Assembly: GCF_000526995.1 (NCBI RefSeq)
Contig: NZ_AZUI01000001.1
Coordinates: forward strand, 4,134,001 to 4,198,000
Origin: Lacrimispora indolis DSM 755
GTDB taxonomy: Bacteria; Bacillota; Clostridia; Lachnospirales; Lachnospiraceae
Direction: 5' to 3'
Length of the DNA stretch: 64,000 nucleotides
Under the pieces are notes generated by a model. That model made no database searches. It was not told the origin of the DNA and saw only the letters and a list, made by a program, of their open reading frames with translations. Made by a program: the position numbers and the translations under genes. Shown here in pieces: positions 44,700 to 52,876 of this stretch (its first letter is position 1; each line of letters begins with the position of its first letter).

Positions 44700-46898
44700 T
44701 CAATACTTATGATCAGCTTCTTCCTGAACAGGAGCCTCATATGCAGCCGGCGGCTGGCTGGCGGCGGAAGGCATATCCATCAGCTGAAATTTTCCTACAA
44801 GGGCCTTTAAATGAAAGGCCTGGGCGGACAGCTCCTCCGAGGTTGCCGCACTTTCCTCCGATGTTGCGGAGGTGGTCTGTACAACGGCTGATATCTGGTC
44901 AATGCCGGTGGTGATCTGGGTCAGGGCATCAGACTGGGCGGCCGAGGCTTCCGCGATTTCTGCAACTCTCACGGAAGAAATATTTGATTTTTCCACCACG
45001 AGCCGCAGCGCCTCTGCTGTTTCGCCTGCGATTTTTGTTCCCTTTCCAATGGCTGAGATGGCATTTTCAATGAGAACGGTGGTGTTCTGGGCAGCTTCCG
45101 CAGATTTGCCAGCCAGATTGCGGACTTCATCAGCTACGACTGCAAAGCCCTTTCCGGCGGAACCGGCTCTTGCAGCTTCTACTGCCGCATTCAGGGCCAG
45201 GATATTGGTCTGGAATGCAATGTCGTCTATGGTTTTTATGATCTTGCTGATTTCCCCGGAGGTGTCTGCGATCTCATTCATTGCCAGAATCATGTCTTTC
45301 ATCTTCTGGTCACTTGTCAGCATGCCTTCGCACGCTTCCATGGACAAGGTATTTGCTTCCAAAGCATTGGCTGCGTTTTCCTTCACCCTCTCCGTAACTT
45401 CAGTAATAGCTGAGGACAGCTCTTCAATGGAAGAGGCCTGCTCGGCTGCTCCCTGACTGAGAGACTGGGAAGCATCGGATACCTGGGAAGCGCCGATGGA
45501 AACCTGGCCCGAGGCCTGGTCGATGTCTGAAAGGGTTCCGCTTAAGGTAAGGCGGATATTCCTCATGGCATCCAGGATATACCGGTATGCGCCTGTGTAC
45601 CGTTCGTCGCTTTTGGTCATTGCTTTAAAGTTGCCTCTGCTCATTTCTCCCAGAACATCACTGATATCCTGAATGATAAAATTTAAGTTTTCTGCCATGT
45701 CCATAAAGGTTTTTGACAAAATCCCGATTTCATCTCCGGATTTAACTTCCATCTGGATATCCAGATCACCGGATGCAATGCTGGCAGCAGAGGAAACAAC
45801 GCCGTCAATAGGACGGAGGGTCTTTTTTAAGAAAGTCATGACAACCACATTAATAAAGATCAGGGCAAGGACTGCAAGAAGGATCATCAATGCGATGATT
45901 TCCGTCACATCCTTGGTGAGATCCTTCCTTTCCAGACTGCTGGAAGCCCACCAGGTTTGTGAGCCGCAGGTAATGGGGTAATAATGTCTGGTTTCTATGG
46001 TGCCGTCGGATCTTTTTGTATCTATATGGAAATCTGTTTTTTCCTGCTGTAAGGCCTTGATTTTTTCATACTCTGAAGCAGGGATCATCTCTGCCAGATT
46101 TTTCCCGATGTTGTCGCTGGATTTGCTGTCAAAGGCGACGGTGTTTCCTTCCGTGTAAATATTAACGTACATGGTAGGATATTTGGCGTCTGAAGTTTTT
46201 ATCTTGGAAAAGTTTGATACATTAATATCCGCCAGAATCACTCCGATCACCTCATCCCCCTTCATAATAGGGTAGGTAATGGTACTCATCATAACGCCTT
46301 CGTAGGTATATGGATCGGTAATATAGGAAGCCTTTGTTTCCCTGGCAACACGGTAATAATCCTGTGAGGAATACTCGCTGTATGCACCAAGAGATACAGC
46401 CGTTTTATTTTCGGCAGCCGTCTTGTCCACATAGAGGGAATAATCCTTTACAGCAGGATCGAATTTGCCAGGTTCAAAAAATGCACCGATCCCGTAGATA
46501 TCGGGATTATTGCCCACGGTAGACCAGGCGGAATTTAAGATATAGTTTTCGATTGCATAATTGATTTCCTTTAGTTGTGCATTGTATAACTTGCTCTTCC
46601 GGTCCGTGCTTTTCCAATCGCCCATGGCCTCCCTGTCGTTATATGCACGGTTTAAGTAATCCTGTAAATTCCTGGCAGTTCCGGAAGCATCATTGATTAC
46701 GGCCTGTACCATAAGGCCGTTCTGTGCGGATATCCCGGAAAATTCCCCGTTAATTGCTTTTGAAACTGCTATGCCCGCCTGTACCGCGGAGATTGCAATC
46801 AGCAATGTCAGGCTTGCTGCCAGTATCATTCCCGTAGTAATGGAAGTTTTTGCAGCAAGTTTTAAATTGCTGAACTTCAGCTTTTTCATGTTCTTCAT
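44700..46898 (-). CDS. Methyl-accepting chemotaxis protein (dCache-HAMP-MA)
   Basis: A 732-residue chemoreceptor. A membrane segment lies near residues 15-40, then an extracellular dCache-type ligand domain (YSLYVDKTAAENK, DPYTYEGVMMSTITYPIMKGDEVIGVILADI), a second membrane segment near 340-360, HAMP, and the cytoplasmic signalling domain with the conserved tip EVRNLAGKSAEAAQNT. The C-terminal tail is rich in Ala and Pro and lacks a clear CheR-docking pentapeptide. No chemotaxis operon is adjacent. The dCache type often senses amino acids, but the ligand is unknown. Confidence 0.95.
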   Translation of the reverse strand: MKNMKKLKFSNLKLAAKTSITTGMILAASLTLLIAISAVQAGIAVSKAINGEFSGISAQNGLMVQAVINDASGTARNLQDYLNRAYNDREAMGDWKSTDRKSKLYNAQLKEINYAIENYILNSAWSTVGNNPDIYGIGAFFEPGKFDPAVKDYSLYVDKTAAENKTAVSLGAYSEYSSQDYYRVARETKASYITDPYTYEGVMMSTITYPIMKGDEVIGVILADINVSNFSKIKTSDAKYPTMYVNIYTEGNTVAFDSKSSDNIGKNLAEMIPASEYEKIKALQQEKTDFHIDTKRSDGTIETRHYYPITCGSQTWWASSSLERKDLTKDVTEIIALMILLAVLALIFINVVVMTFLKKTLRPIDGVVSSAASIASGDLDIQMEVKSGDEIGILSKTFMDMAENLNFIIQDISDVLGEMSRGNFKAMTKSDERYTGAYRYILDAMRNIRLTLSGTLSDIDQASGQVSIGASQVSDASQSLSQGAAEQASSIEELSSAITEVTERVKENAANALEANTLSMEACEGMLTSDQKMKDMILAMNEIADTSGEISKIIKTIDDIAFQTNILALNAAVEAARAGSAGKGFAVVADEVRNLAGKSAEAAQNTTVLIENAISAIGKGTKIAGETAEALRLVVEKSNISSVRVAEIAEASAAQSDALTQITTGIDQISAVVQTTSATSEESAATSEELSAQAFHLKALVGKFQLMDMPSAASQPPAAYEAPVQEEADHKY

Positions 46899-46984
46899 AT
46901 TGCATTATACTCCCTTTGATTTTATAATCAGTAAAATATGAACCCCCGGCGCAGAAGTTGGAAAATTTTACCAGCGTGCGGGTC

Positions 46985-47010
46985 AAAAAATATACTGCAT
47001 GGTATGCAGT
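46985..47010 (-). terminator. Minus-strand terminator upstream of the chemoreceptor gene
   Basis: On the minus strand ACTGCAT (47010-47004) pairs with ATGCAGT (47000-46994), followed by ATATTTTTT. It would stop transcripts coming from splB or from the inverted-repeat element. An AT-only hairpin (AAAAAATAATA with TATTATTTTTT, about 47117-47148) lies upstream of it. Confidence 0.6.
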
Positions 47011-47202
47011 AAGGTTTTATGCCGGTAAGAGTGAGAAACCTCCTTTCTTTTTTAAGACTGGTTTGAGTCATTTTTCTGCCCCTGTATAACGTTTATATCT
47101 TCGACATGAATTGACAAAAAATAATAGGATACTCTTATTATTTTTTAAAGAATTGCAGCAATTATGAAAATCAGGCAAGAGAAAAATCCTGCCAAAGAAG
47201 CG

Positions 47203-47315
47203 GCCGGCACCAGTCCCTGGGTCTCCCTATGCCGGATCTAAGCTTCCCGGTATTCCCGGCAGGATATACCCGGAACGTGAAACAAGTTATGAAAGCATGG
47301 AGGGATTGGTGCGGC
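47203..47315. other. 113-bp inverted-repeat element (structured RNA or MITE-like)
   Basis: GCACCAGTCCCT (47207-47218) pairs with AGGGATTGGTGC (47301-47312), extended by GCC/GGC across one bulged base. Inside, TTCC-C-GGTAT (47244-47253) pairs with ATACC-C-GGAA (47266-47275). The single non-Watson-Crick pair in the outer stem is G·U if read on the plus strand but A·C on the minus strand, so a plus-strand RNA folds better. It is GC-richer than its surroundings and starts 5 bp from the splB stop codon. I cannot assign it to a known RNA class. Confidence 0.5.
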
Positions 47316-47320
47316 GTTTC

Positions 47321-48316
47321 CTATACTACATATAAAATCGTCATTTCTTTCAGCTTTTCTTCGATCTGCTGCCTTAAAAACAGTTCTCCGTCTTTTCTTA
47401 TATCATCCCTGTAACAGTATTTTCCTTTTCCCCGTCCGGTCATTAGCTCTTTGTTGTAAAGGAGGTCGGCCTGAGGGAATGCCTCCGTATTGATGGCGTT
47501 TTGAACGAAGCTGTAGGTCATGAAGATGATTTCAATGAGAGCCTGTTTTTTCACCTTTTGGGAAAGCCTGTCTGAAAGGGTGGTGATCAGCTGGGAATAA
47601 AGGTCTTTCCAGTCTTCGGTGATGATGATGGGAGCGATTAAAAGTCCCACCCGGTATCCGGCATCACACATACTGTTTAAGGCAGTAATTCTGGCATTTA
47701 AGTTGGAAGTGCCCGGTTCAAAACGGGTGATGATGGACTGGGGGTTGACACTCATCCGCATGATGACCCGGCCGCCGTGATTGATTCCCAGAAGAGGCTC
47801 AACTTGATTGAATTTCGTGGGAAATGTGAGAAATCCATATTTGCTCCTGCTGAAATTCTCAATGGTCCATGCCAGGTTCCCGGTTATGGTATTTTCAAGA
47901 ACAAGATCACTGTTGCTTCCGATCTCGTAGGTATAATCCTTTTCAAAACGGGCTCCGTGATCCATGATTTTTTTCAGCATCTTTTCCCGGTTTACAAACA
48001 GCCTTAAATAGGCGCATTTATTATAGTTGCATACCAGATAGCAGTAGTGGCACATGGCGGTGCACCCGGATGAGGTATAAGGAACGAGAAAATCCGATAC
48101 CTTGTGATTGGGGACATAGTTGTGTGTTTTGCGGATGCCGATAATGAGATGCCGCTTCATGGCGGAAAAATCTTTGTTGGGGCGGGTGCGCAGTTCGTCT
48201 ATTTTGTTGTGGCTTTCAATGGGAATCCATGGAAGATCGCTGTATTTTTCTTTTAAATAGCGGCCCAGCTCATATTCAAGGGATTCAGGTTCGTAATAAA
48301 TTTTATCTGGAAACAT
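47321..48316 (-). CDS. splB: Spore photoproduct lyase
   Basis: A 331-residue radical SAM enzyme that directly reverses the thymine dimer of UV-irradiated spores during germination. The start at 48316 (MFPDKIYYEPESLEYELG) follows ATAGGAGGTATTCC. The cluster-binding motif is Cys-x3-Cys-x2-Cys in SGCTAMCHYCYL near residues 90-100. The nearby NKCAYLRLFVN holds the cysteine used as hydrogen donor in characterised lyases. The minus-strand sequence CATATACTA about 30 bp upstream could be a forespore-type -10. Its presence shows a spore former. Confidence 0.94.
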   Translation of the reverse strand: MFPDKIYYEPESLEYELGRYLKEKYSDLPWIPIESHNKIDELRTRPNKDFSAMKRHLIIGIRKTHNYVPNHKVSDFLVPYTSSGCTAMCHYCYLVCNYNKCAYLRLFVNREKMLKKIMDHGARFEKDYTYEIGSNSDLVLENTITGNLAWTIENFSRSKYGFLTFPTKFNQVEPLLGINHGGRVIMRMSVNPQSIITRFEPGTSNLNARITALNSMCDAGYRVGLLIAPIIITEDWKDLYSQLITTLSDRLSQKVKKQALIEIIFMTYSFVQNAINTEAFPQADLLYNKELMTGRGKGKYCYRDDIRKDGELFLRQQIEEKLKEMTILYVV

Positions 48317-48380
48317 GGAATACCTCCTATGAAGGGTAGTATATGTGAAAAACCATGAGGTAAACATTTTTAAAAAATTT

Positions 48381-48423
48381 TGTTGTAATTACAACAGACA
48401 GAATCCCACGGTCATAGTATGAT
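48381..48423 (+). promoter_or_regulatory. Crp/Fnr-type operator and promoter of the ferredoxin gene
   Basis: The perfect palindrome TGTTGTAATTACAACA (48381-48396) is followed after 21 bp by TATGAT (48418-48423). With a start near 48430 the operator centre lies at about -41.5, the class II activator position of Crp/Fnr proteins. The identical palindrome with identical spacing is found at 49963. Confidence 0.78.
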
Positions 48424-48458
48424 GGCTCCAGAAAGCAAATTGGAGGAGGGTATTAAAA

Positions 48459-49160
48459 ATGATTCGTAGAATTATTCAGATAGATAAAGAAACTTGTAAT
48501 GGATGCGGTCTTTGTGCAGCAGCATGCCATGAGGGGGCAATCGGAATGGTCAATGGAAAAGCAGAGCTTCTCAGAGACGACTACTGCGATGGATTAGGGG
48601 ATTGTCTTCCCACATGTCCGACTGGAGCCATCACATTCGTAGAGCGTGAGGCTGACGCTTATGATGAAGAGGCAGTGGAACAGAATAAGAAGAAGGCCAG
48701 AGCAAAAGGACACGTTGCCCTTGGCGGCTGTCCGGGAAGCCGGGTCATGGAAATTGAACGTATGGCCGAAACAAAAAAGACAGCTGAAGCGCCTGTTAAG
48801 TCCCAGTTAAGACAGTGGCCGGTACAGATCAAGCTGGTTCCTGTGAAGGCACCTTATTTTGACCAGGCAGATTTACTCATCGCAGCGGACTGCAGCGCCT
48901 ATGCTTACGGAGATTTCCATGGGAAATTCCTGCAGGGAAAGATCGTTCTAGTAGGATGTCCAAAGCTGGATCAGGTAGACTACAGTGAAAAGCTGACGGA
49001 AATCATTAAGAGCAACGCCATACAAAGCATTACGGTAGTCCGGATGGAGGTACCGTGCTGCGGCGGATTGGAACATGCGGCTTTAAGAGCCCTTGAGGAC
49101 AGCGGAAAAGAAATTCCATGTGAGGTTGTTACTATCTCTGTGGATGGGAACATTTTATGA
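48459..49160 (+). CDS. 4Fe-4S ferredoxin-type protein of the Hcp regulon
   Basis: A 233-residue iron-sulfur protein with GGAGGAGGG upstream. Two cluster motifs lie at the N-terminus: CNGCGLCAAAC (residues 13-23) and CDGLGDCLPTCPTGAI (residues 43-58). The C-terminal half has further cysteines in ADCSAYAYGDF, LVGCPKLD and EVPCCGGLEHAA. Such proteins are common beside hcp in clostridia and probably pass electrons to the hybrid cluster protein. Its promoter carries the same operator as the hcp operon. A strong terminator follows. Confidence 0.88.
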   Translation: MIRRIIQIDKETCNGCGLCAAACHEGAIGMVNGKAELLRDDYCDGLGDCLPTCPTGAITFVEREADAYDEEAVEQNKKKARAKGHVALGGCPGSRVMEIERMAETKKTAEAPVKSQLRQWPVQIKLVPVKAPYFDQADLLIAADCSAYAYGDFHGKFLQGKIVLVGCPKLDQVDYSEKLTEIIKSNAIQSITVVRMEVPCCGGLEHAALRALEDSGKEIPCEVVTISVDGNIL

Positions 49161-49210
49161 ATAAAACAACGGAATCCGGCAGATGATCATGCCGGATTCC
49201 GCTGTTTTAT
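49161..49210 (+). terminator. Terminator between ferredoxin and Crp/Fnr genes
   Basis: Arms of 21 bases (49161-49181 and 49190-49210) built on CGGAATCCGGCA and TGCCGGATTCCG, with flanking AAAACA/TGTTTT; one mismatch. It probably works in both directions. Confidence 0.88.
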
Positions 49211-49254
49211 TATGGAAAATCACATCCTGTAATTCGGAAAACATTTATAAATGA

Positions 49255-49932
49255 TTATCCTTGGTGGAAGTTTTCTTTTAATGTGAACCGGTTCTTTTTA
49301 TAAGTTAAGATGCCTTCCTCCTGTAATTTGCTCAGCTCATTGGACAGGGCGCTGCGGTCAATGGACAGGTAATCCGCCAGCTGCTGCCTGTTAAAGGGGA
49401 TATCAAAGGTGGAGGAATTGCTTTTTAAGGATTCGGCGGAAAGGTAGGAGAGGAGCTTTTCCCGGATGGTCTTTTTGGACATGTGCTGCATTTTTTTTGT
49501 GAGAACCATGTTCCTTCTTGCAATGGAGGATAAAAAGTTTTGTATCAGCCGTGTGTGGAAGGTACAGGAAGAGGTGCACACGTGCAGGATCTTGTTAAAG
49601 TCCAGAAACAGCACATCACATTCGGAATCTGAGATGACGCTCATTTCAATGGGGAGAGTGGGGATGCAGGCATAGGTTTCCGCAAATATGGTGCCGGGCA
49701 GAACCTCGGAAATAATGGTCCGTTTCCCCCAGAAATCTTCCTGTATAATGAGTGCGGTCCCAGAGAGCATCATTCCAACAGAACGGATATAGTCTCCGCT
49801 TCTTATGATGAACTCTTCTTTTTTATAATGCTTGAGCCGTGCCGACAGACATTTTAACATGGCGTTTATTTCCTCTGAGCTGACTCCGGAAAACAGGTTG
49901 GATTTTTTTAATACGGGCAGAAATTCCTCCAT
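49255..49932 (-). CDS. Crp/Fnr family transcriptional regulator (HcpR-like)
   Basis: A 225-residue regulator with a cyclic-nucleotide-binding-type sensor domain (residues 1-120, LPVLKKSNLFSGVSSEEINAML, EFIIRSGDYIRSVGMMLSGTALI) and a C-terminal winged helix with FNRQQLADYLSIDRSALSNELSKL near 170-192. It has a Cys pair (VCTSSC near 115) but not the N-terminal four-cysteine set of Fnr. It lies between two identical palindromes that drive ferredoxin and hcp genes, so it is very probably their activator in response to nitrosative or oxidative stress. The name HcpR-like is inferred from context. Confidence 0.88.
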   Translation of the reverse strand: MEEFLPVLKKSNLFSGVSSEEINAMLKCLSARLKHYKKEEFIIRSGDYIRSVGMMLSGTALIIQEDFWGKRTIISEVLPGTIFAETYACIPTLPIEMSVISDSECDVLFLDFNKILHVCTSSCTFHTRLIQNFLSSIARRNMVLTKKMQHMSKKTIREKLLSYLSAESLKSNSSTFDIPFNRQQLADYLSIDRSALSNELSKLQEEGILTYKKNRFTLKENFHQG

Positions 49933-49962
49933 TTCCTCTCTCCTTTTAATTTATTTTTGTTT

Positions 49963-50005
49963 TGTTGTAATTACAACAGAAATGATGTAATTATTATATT
50001 ATAAT
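49963..50005 (+). promoter_or_regulatory. Crp/Fnr-type operator and promoter of the cupin-hcp operon
   Basis: TGTTGTAATTACAACA (49963-49978), then 21 bp, then consensus TATAAT (50000-50005). The predicted start near 50012 puts the operator at -41.5. The palindrome lies 30 bp upstream of the divergent regulator gene, so it may also autoregulate it. Confidence 0.8.
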
Positions 50006-50044
50006 CTGCTTATAAAAGCAAGAGAAAAACAAGGAGGAAGTCAA

Positions 50045-50380
50045 ATGTCAGAAAAACTCATTAAAAATATAAATCATGAAGAGATCGTAGTATTGGCTGA
50101 TCTGGTTCACGCAGAAGAAGGCCAGATCGTCAGCAAAACCCTTGCACAGAATGAAGCTCTCAGCATTACGCTGTTTGCCTTTGATAAAGGGGAGGAGATC
50201 AGCACCCACGAATCCAACGGAGATGCCATGGTGACTGTTTTGGAAGGGACCGGAAAATTCACGGTAGATGGAAAGGAATATCTCTTAAATGCAGGAGAGA
50301 CCCTTATCATGCCGGCTAAAAAGCCTCATGCAGTTTATGGGGAAGAACGGTTTAAGATGGCACTTGTGGTGGTATTTTAA
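50045..50380 (+). CDS. Cupin domain protein
   Basis: A 111-residue single-cupin protein, first gene of the hcp operon, with AAGGAGG upstream. The two cupin motifs are visible: KGEEISTHESNGDAMVTVLEGTG (residues 54-76) and GETLIMPAKKPHAVYG (about 88-103), giving His, Glu and His metal ligands. Small cupins of this type are often found with hcp and may handle a reactive nitrogen or oxygen product, but no activity is established. Confidence 0.88.
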   Translation: MSEKLIKNINHEEIVVLADLVHAEEGQIVSKTLAQNEALSITLFAFDKGEEISTHESNGDAMVTVLEGTGKFTVDGKEYLLNAGETLIMPAKKPHAVYGEERFKMALVVVF

Positions 50381-50424
50381 CCCGGCAAAAAGAAAACGGA
50401 AGAATAGAAAGGTTGAATAACAAC

Positions 50425-52017
50425 ATGGACAGTAAGATGTTTTGCTTTCAGTGTGAACAGACAGCAGGATGCAGCGGCTGCACGGGCAGCGCAGGAGTAT
50501 GCGGCAAGTCGGCAAGTACCGCAAATTTACAGGATGAACTGACAGGCGCTCTTATTGGTCTTGCAAAGGCCTGCGGTCATAATCCCCGTTTGGAGACTAC
50601 CACAAGAATCCTTGTGGAAGGGCTGTTTACCACCATTACAAACGTAAATTTTAATGATGAAGTTTTAATAAAGATGATCGAAAGGGTACGGGAAGAAAGG
50701 GAAAAGATCGTGCCGGACTGCAGCAAATGCACCTCTGTCTGCGGAAACACTTCAGAGTATGATATGAAGGAAATCTGGGATACAGACGAAGATATCCGTT
50801 CCTTAAAGTCCCTGATTTTATTCGGACTGCGGGGCGTTGCGGCTTATGCTTATCATGCCATGGTTCTGGGATACGAGGATGAGGCTGTCAATGAATTCTT
50901 TTATAAGGCCCTGTCCATTATCAGCTATGACCTGTCCATGGAGCAGCTGCTTCCGGTGGCCCTTGAAGTGGGAGAGATCAATTTAAAGTGCATGGAACTG
51001 CTGGATAAGGCAAACACCACAGCTTTTGGAACGCCGAAGCCAACCACCGTACCCCTTACCATTGAAAAAGGCCCCTTTATTGTCATTACAGGACATGATT
51101 TATATGATTTAAAGCAGCTCCTTGAGCAGACAAAGGAGAAAGGGATTAATATCTACACTCACGGAGAGATGCTCCCAGCCCATGGATATCCGGAATTAAA
51201 GAAGTACTCTCATTTAAAGGGGAATTTCGGAACCGCCTGGCAGAATCAGCAAAAAGAGTTTGATGAACTTCCTGCCCCAATCCTCTTTACCACAAACTGT
51301 CTGATGCCTGTAAAGAAAAGCTATGCAGACCGGGTATTTACAACAGAAGTGGTTTCCTATCCGGAGATGGTCCACATTGGAGAGGACAAAGACTTTGCCC
51401 CTGTCATTGAAAAGGCCCTGGAGCTTGGCGGATACGGGGAAGATCACGAAATGACGGGAATCAACGGCGGCAAGGAAGTCATGACAGGATTTTCCCATGG
51501 GACCGTACTGGGAGTTGCGGATCAGGTCATTGACGCAGTGAAGCAGGGAGCCATCAGCCACTTTTTCTTAGTGGGCGGCTGTGACGGCGCCAGGACAGGA
51601 AGAAATTATTATACCGAATTTGTAAAGCAGACACCAAAGGATTCCATTATCCTTACCCTGGCCTGCGGAAAATTCCGTTTTAATGATCTTGACCTTGGAA
51701 CCATCGAAGGGCTTCCAAGAATCATGGATATGGGCCAGTGCAACGATGCATTCAGCGCTATTAAGGTGGCGGTGGCATTGGCAGAAGCCTTTGAATGCGG
51801 TGTCAATGAGCTTCCCTTGTCCATGGTATTGTCCTGGTATGAGCAGAAGGCTGTTTGTATTCTTCTTACCTTGCTGCATCTTGGAATCAAGAATATTTAC
51901 CTGGGACCATCCTTACCTGCGTTCTTATCACCGAATGTATTAACATTCCTTGTTGAAAACTATGGAATATCATCCATCAGCACACCGGAAGAGGATTTAA
52001 AGAAAATTCTTGGATAA
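50425..52017 (+). CDS. hcp: Hydroxylamine reductase / hybrid cluster protein
   Basis: A 530-residue hybrid cluster protein, which reduces hydroxylamine and acts as an NO reductase in anaerobes. The start is ATG at 50425 (MDSKMFCFQCEQTAGCSGC); a TTG 12 bp upstream is directly against the ribosome site. The N-terminal cysteines (CFQCEQTAGCSGC and GVCG) hold the cubane cluster. Hybrid-cluster ligands are seen in CSKCTSVCGNTSEYD, THGEMLPAHGYP, NCLMP, VGGCDGARTGRNYY and LACGKFRF. It is the second gene of an operon controlled from the Crp/Fnr site at 49963. Confidence 0.96.
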   Translation: MDSKMFCFQCEQTAGCSGCTGSAGVCGKSASTANLQDELTGALIGLAKACGHNPRLETTTRILVEGLFTTITNVNFNDEVLIKMIERVREEREKIVPDCSKCTSVCGNTSEYDMKEIWDTDEDIRSLKSLILFGLRGVAAYAYHAMVLGYEDEAVNEFFYKALSIISYDLSMEQLLPVALEVGEINLKCMELLDKANTTAFGTPKPTTVPLTIEKGPFIVITGHDLYDLKQLLEQTKEKGINIYTHGEMLPAHGYPELKKYSHLKGNFGTAWQNQQKEFDELPAPILFTTNCLMPVKKSYADRVFTTEVVSYPEMVHIGEDKDFAPVIEKALELGGYGEDHEMTGINGGKEVMTGFSHGTVLGVADQVIDAVKQGAISHFFLVGGCDGARTGRNYYTEFVKQTPKDSIILTLACGKFRFNDLDLGTIEGLPRIMDMGQCNDAFSAIKVAVALAEAFECGVNELPLSMVLSWYEQKAVCILLTLLHLGIKNIYLGPSLPAFLSPNVLTFLVENYGISSISTPEEDLKKILG

Positions 52018-52053
52018 TATAAATAATGAATCATAAATCAGGAGGAAAATTAT

Positions 52054-52236
52054 ATGATAACGAAAGAAATGTATATTGGCGAAATTTTAAGAAGCAACCC
52101 AGAAGCAGCGGAGATTTTAATGGGCTGCGGCATGCACTGTCTGGGCTGTCCTTCATCCCAGATGGAATCCCTGGAGGATGCGTGTATGGTTCACGGGCTT
52201 GATGCAGACGCAGTTCTGGACAAGCTGAATCAATAA
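52054..52236 (+). CDS. DUF1858 domain protein
   Basis: A 60-residue protein, 36 bp after hcp, with AGGAGGAAAATTAT upstream. The motif [25 protein letters not shown] is nearly the same as in the DUF1858 gene behind lon (39847). The Cys-x2-Cys pair and the preceding Cys suggest metal or cluster binding. DUF1858 genes commonly accompany hcp and hemerythrin genes; the precise role is unknown. Confidence 0.92.
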   Translation: MITKEMYIGEILRSNPEAAEILMGCGMHCLGCPSSQMESLEDACMVHGLDADAVLDKLNQ

Positions 52237-52255
52237 AGAAGGAAAGAGGTACAGG

Positions 52256-52876
52256 ATGAGCGCTTTTTTAGGACCAATCCACACATGGTTATACAATAAA
52301 ATAAAATTCCAGGATGCAATGGTTGATGGGATCCTGGATCTGGCGGAAGAAAAGGGATACGGTAAAGAGCTTAGAAGCAAGACCGGAAGCAGATATGGTG
52401 TCCTTGAAAAGGGAAACTTAGAAGATATGATTGACACGGGCAATATCCATGGCTGGCTGCAGGAAAAGGTGAGCCTGGTGGAAAACCGGATGGCTTATGC
52501 GGTCACTGAGCTTTTAAATGAGGATCAGGAGAGACTGTCTGAATTGGTTTTTGCTGTCCGGGAATTTGGAAAGAGAAATTCTGCGGATAGAAATATGACA
52601 GTACGGAAAGCCTATGATTATCTGGAAAGCACTCTGTTAAACGGAATGCCCTGCGACAGGGTAAATGAGCTGGTTCAGGAAACAGAAGACAAGCTGGTAT
52701 GGAAACAGACACAGGATATCCATGGCGCTTATTGGGCGATGATCCATGGAGACGTAGCACATTATTATGCCTTAAGAGAAGCTCTGATAGAAGGGATGTT
52801 TGAAGAAACCGGGATAGAATTCCACCAGATCGAGGATCAGGTATACGAATTGAGGAGACGCTTATGTATGGAATAG
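52256..52876 (+). CDS. Uncharacterised protein of the hcp-hemerythrin operon
   Basis: A 206-residue, predicted largely helical protein without membrane segments. It begins FLGPIHTWLYNKIKFQDAMVDGIL and contains GNIHGWLQEKVSLVENRMAYAVTELL and DIHGAYWAMIHGDVAHYYALREALIEGMFEETG. Several histidines (HTW, IHGW, DIHGAYW, IHGDVAHYY, FHQIED) could bind a metal. It overlaps the hemerythrin gene by 13 bp, so the two are translated together. I do not recognise a named family; its conserved place suggests a role in nitrosative or oxygen defence. Confidence 0.8.
   Translation: MSAFLGPIHTWLYNKIKFQDAMVDGILDLAEEKGYGKELRSKTGSRYGVLEKGNLEDMIDTGNIHGWLQEKVSLVENRMAYAVTELLNEDQERLSELVFAVREFGKRNSADRNMTVRKAYDYLESTLLNGMPCDRVNELVQETEDKLVWKQTQDIHGAYWAMIHGDVAHYYALREALIEGMFEETGIEFHQIEDQVYELRRRLCME

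Noticed and set aside
46921..46980. Sigma-28-type motility promoter before the chemoreceptor
   Set aside because: On the minus strand TAAA is followed after 16 bp by GCCGGGGG, off in both spacing and -10 sequence from the TAAA-N15-GCCGATAA pattern; too weak to call.
47229..47414. 61-codon plus-strand ORF across the inverted-repeat element
   Set aside because: No ribosome site, and it runs antisense into the end of splB; the inverted-repeat structure accounts for the sequence.
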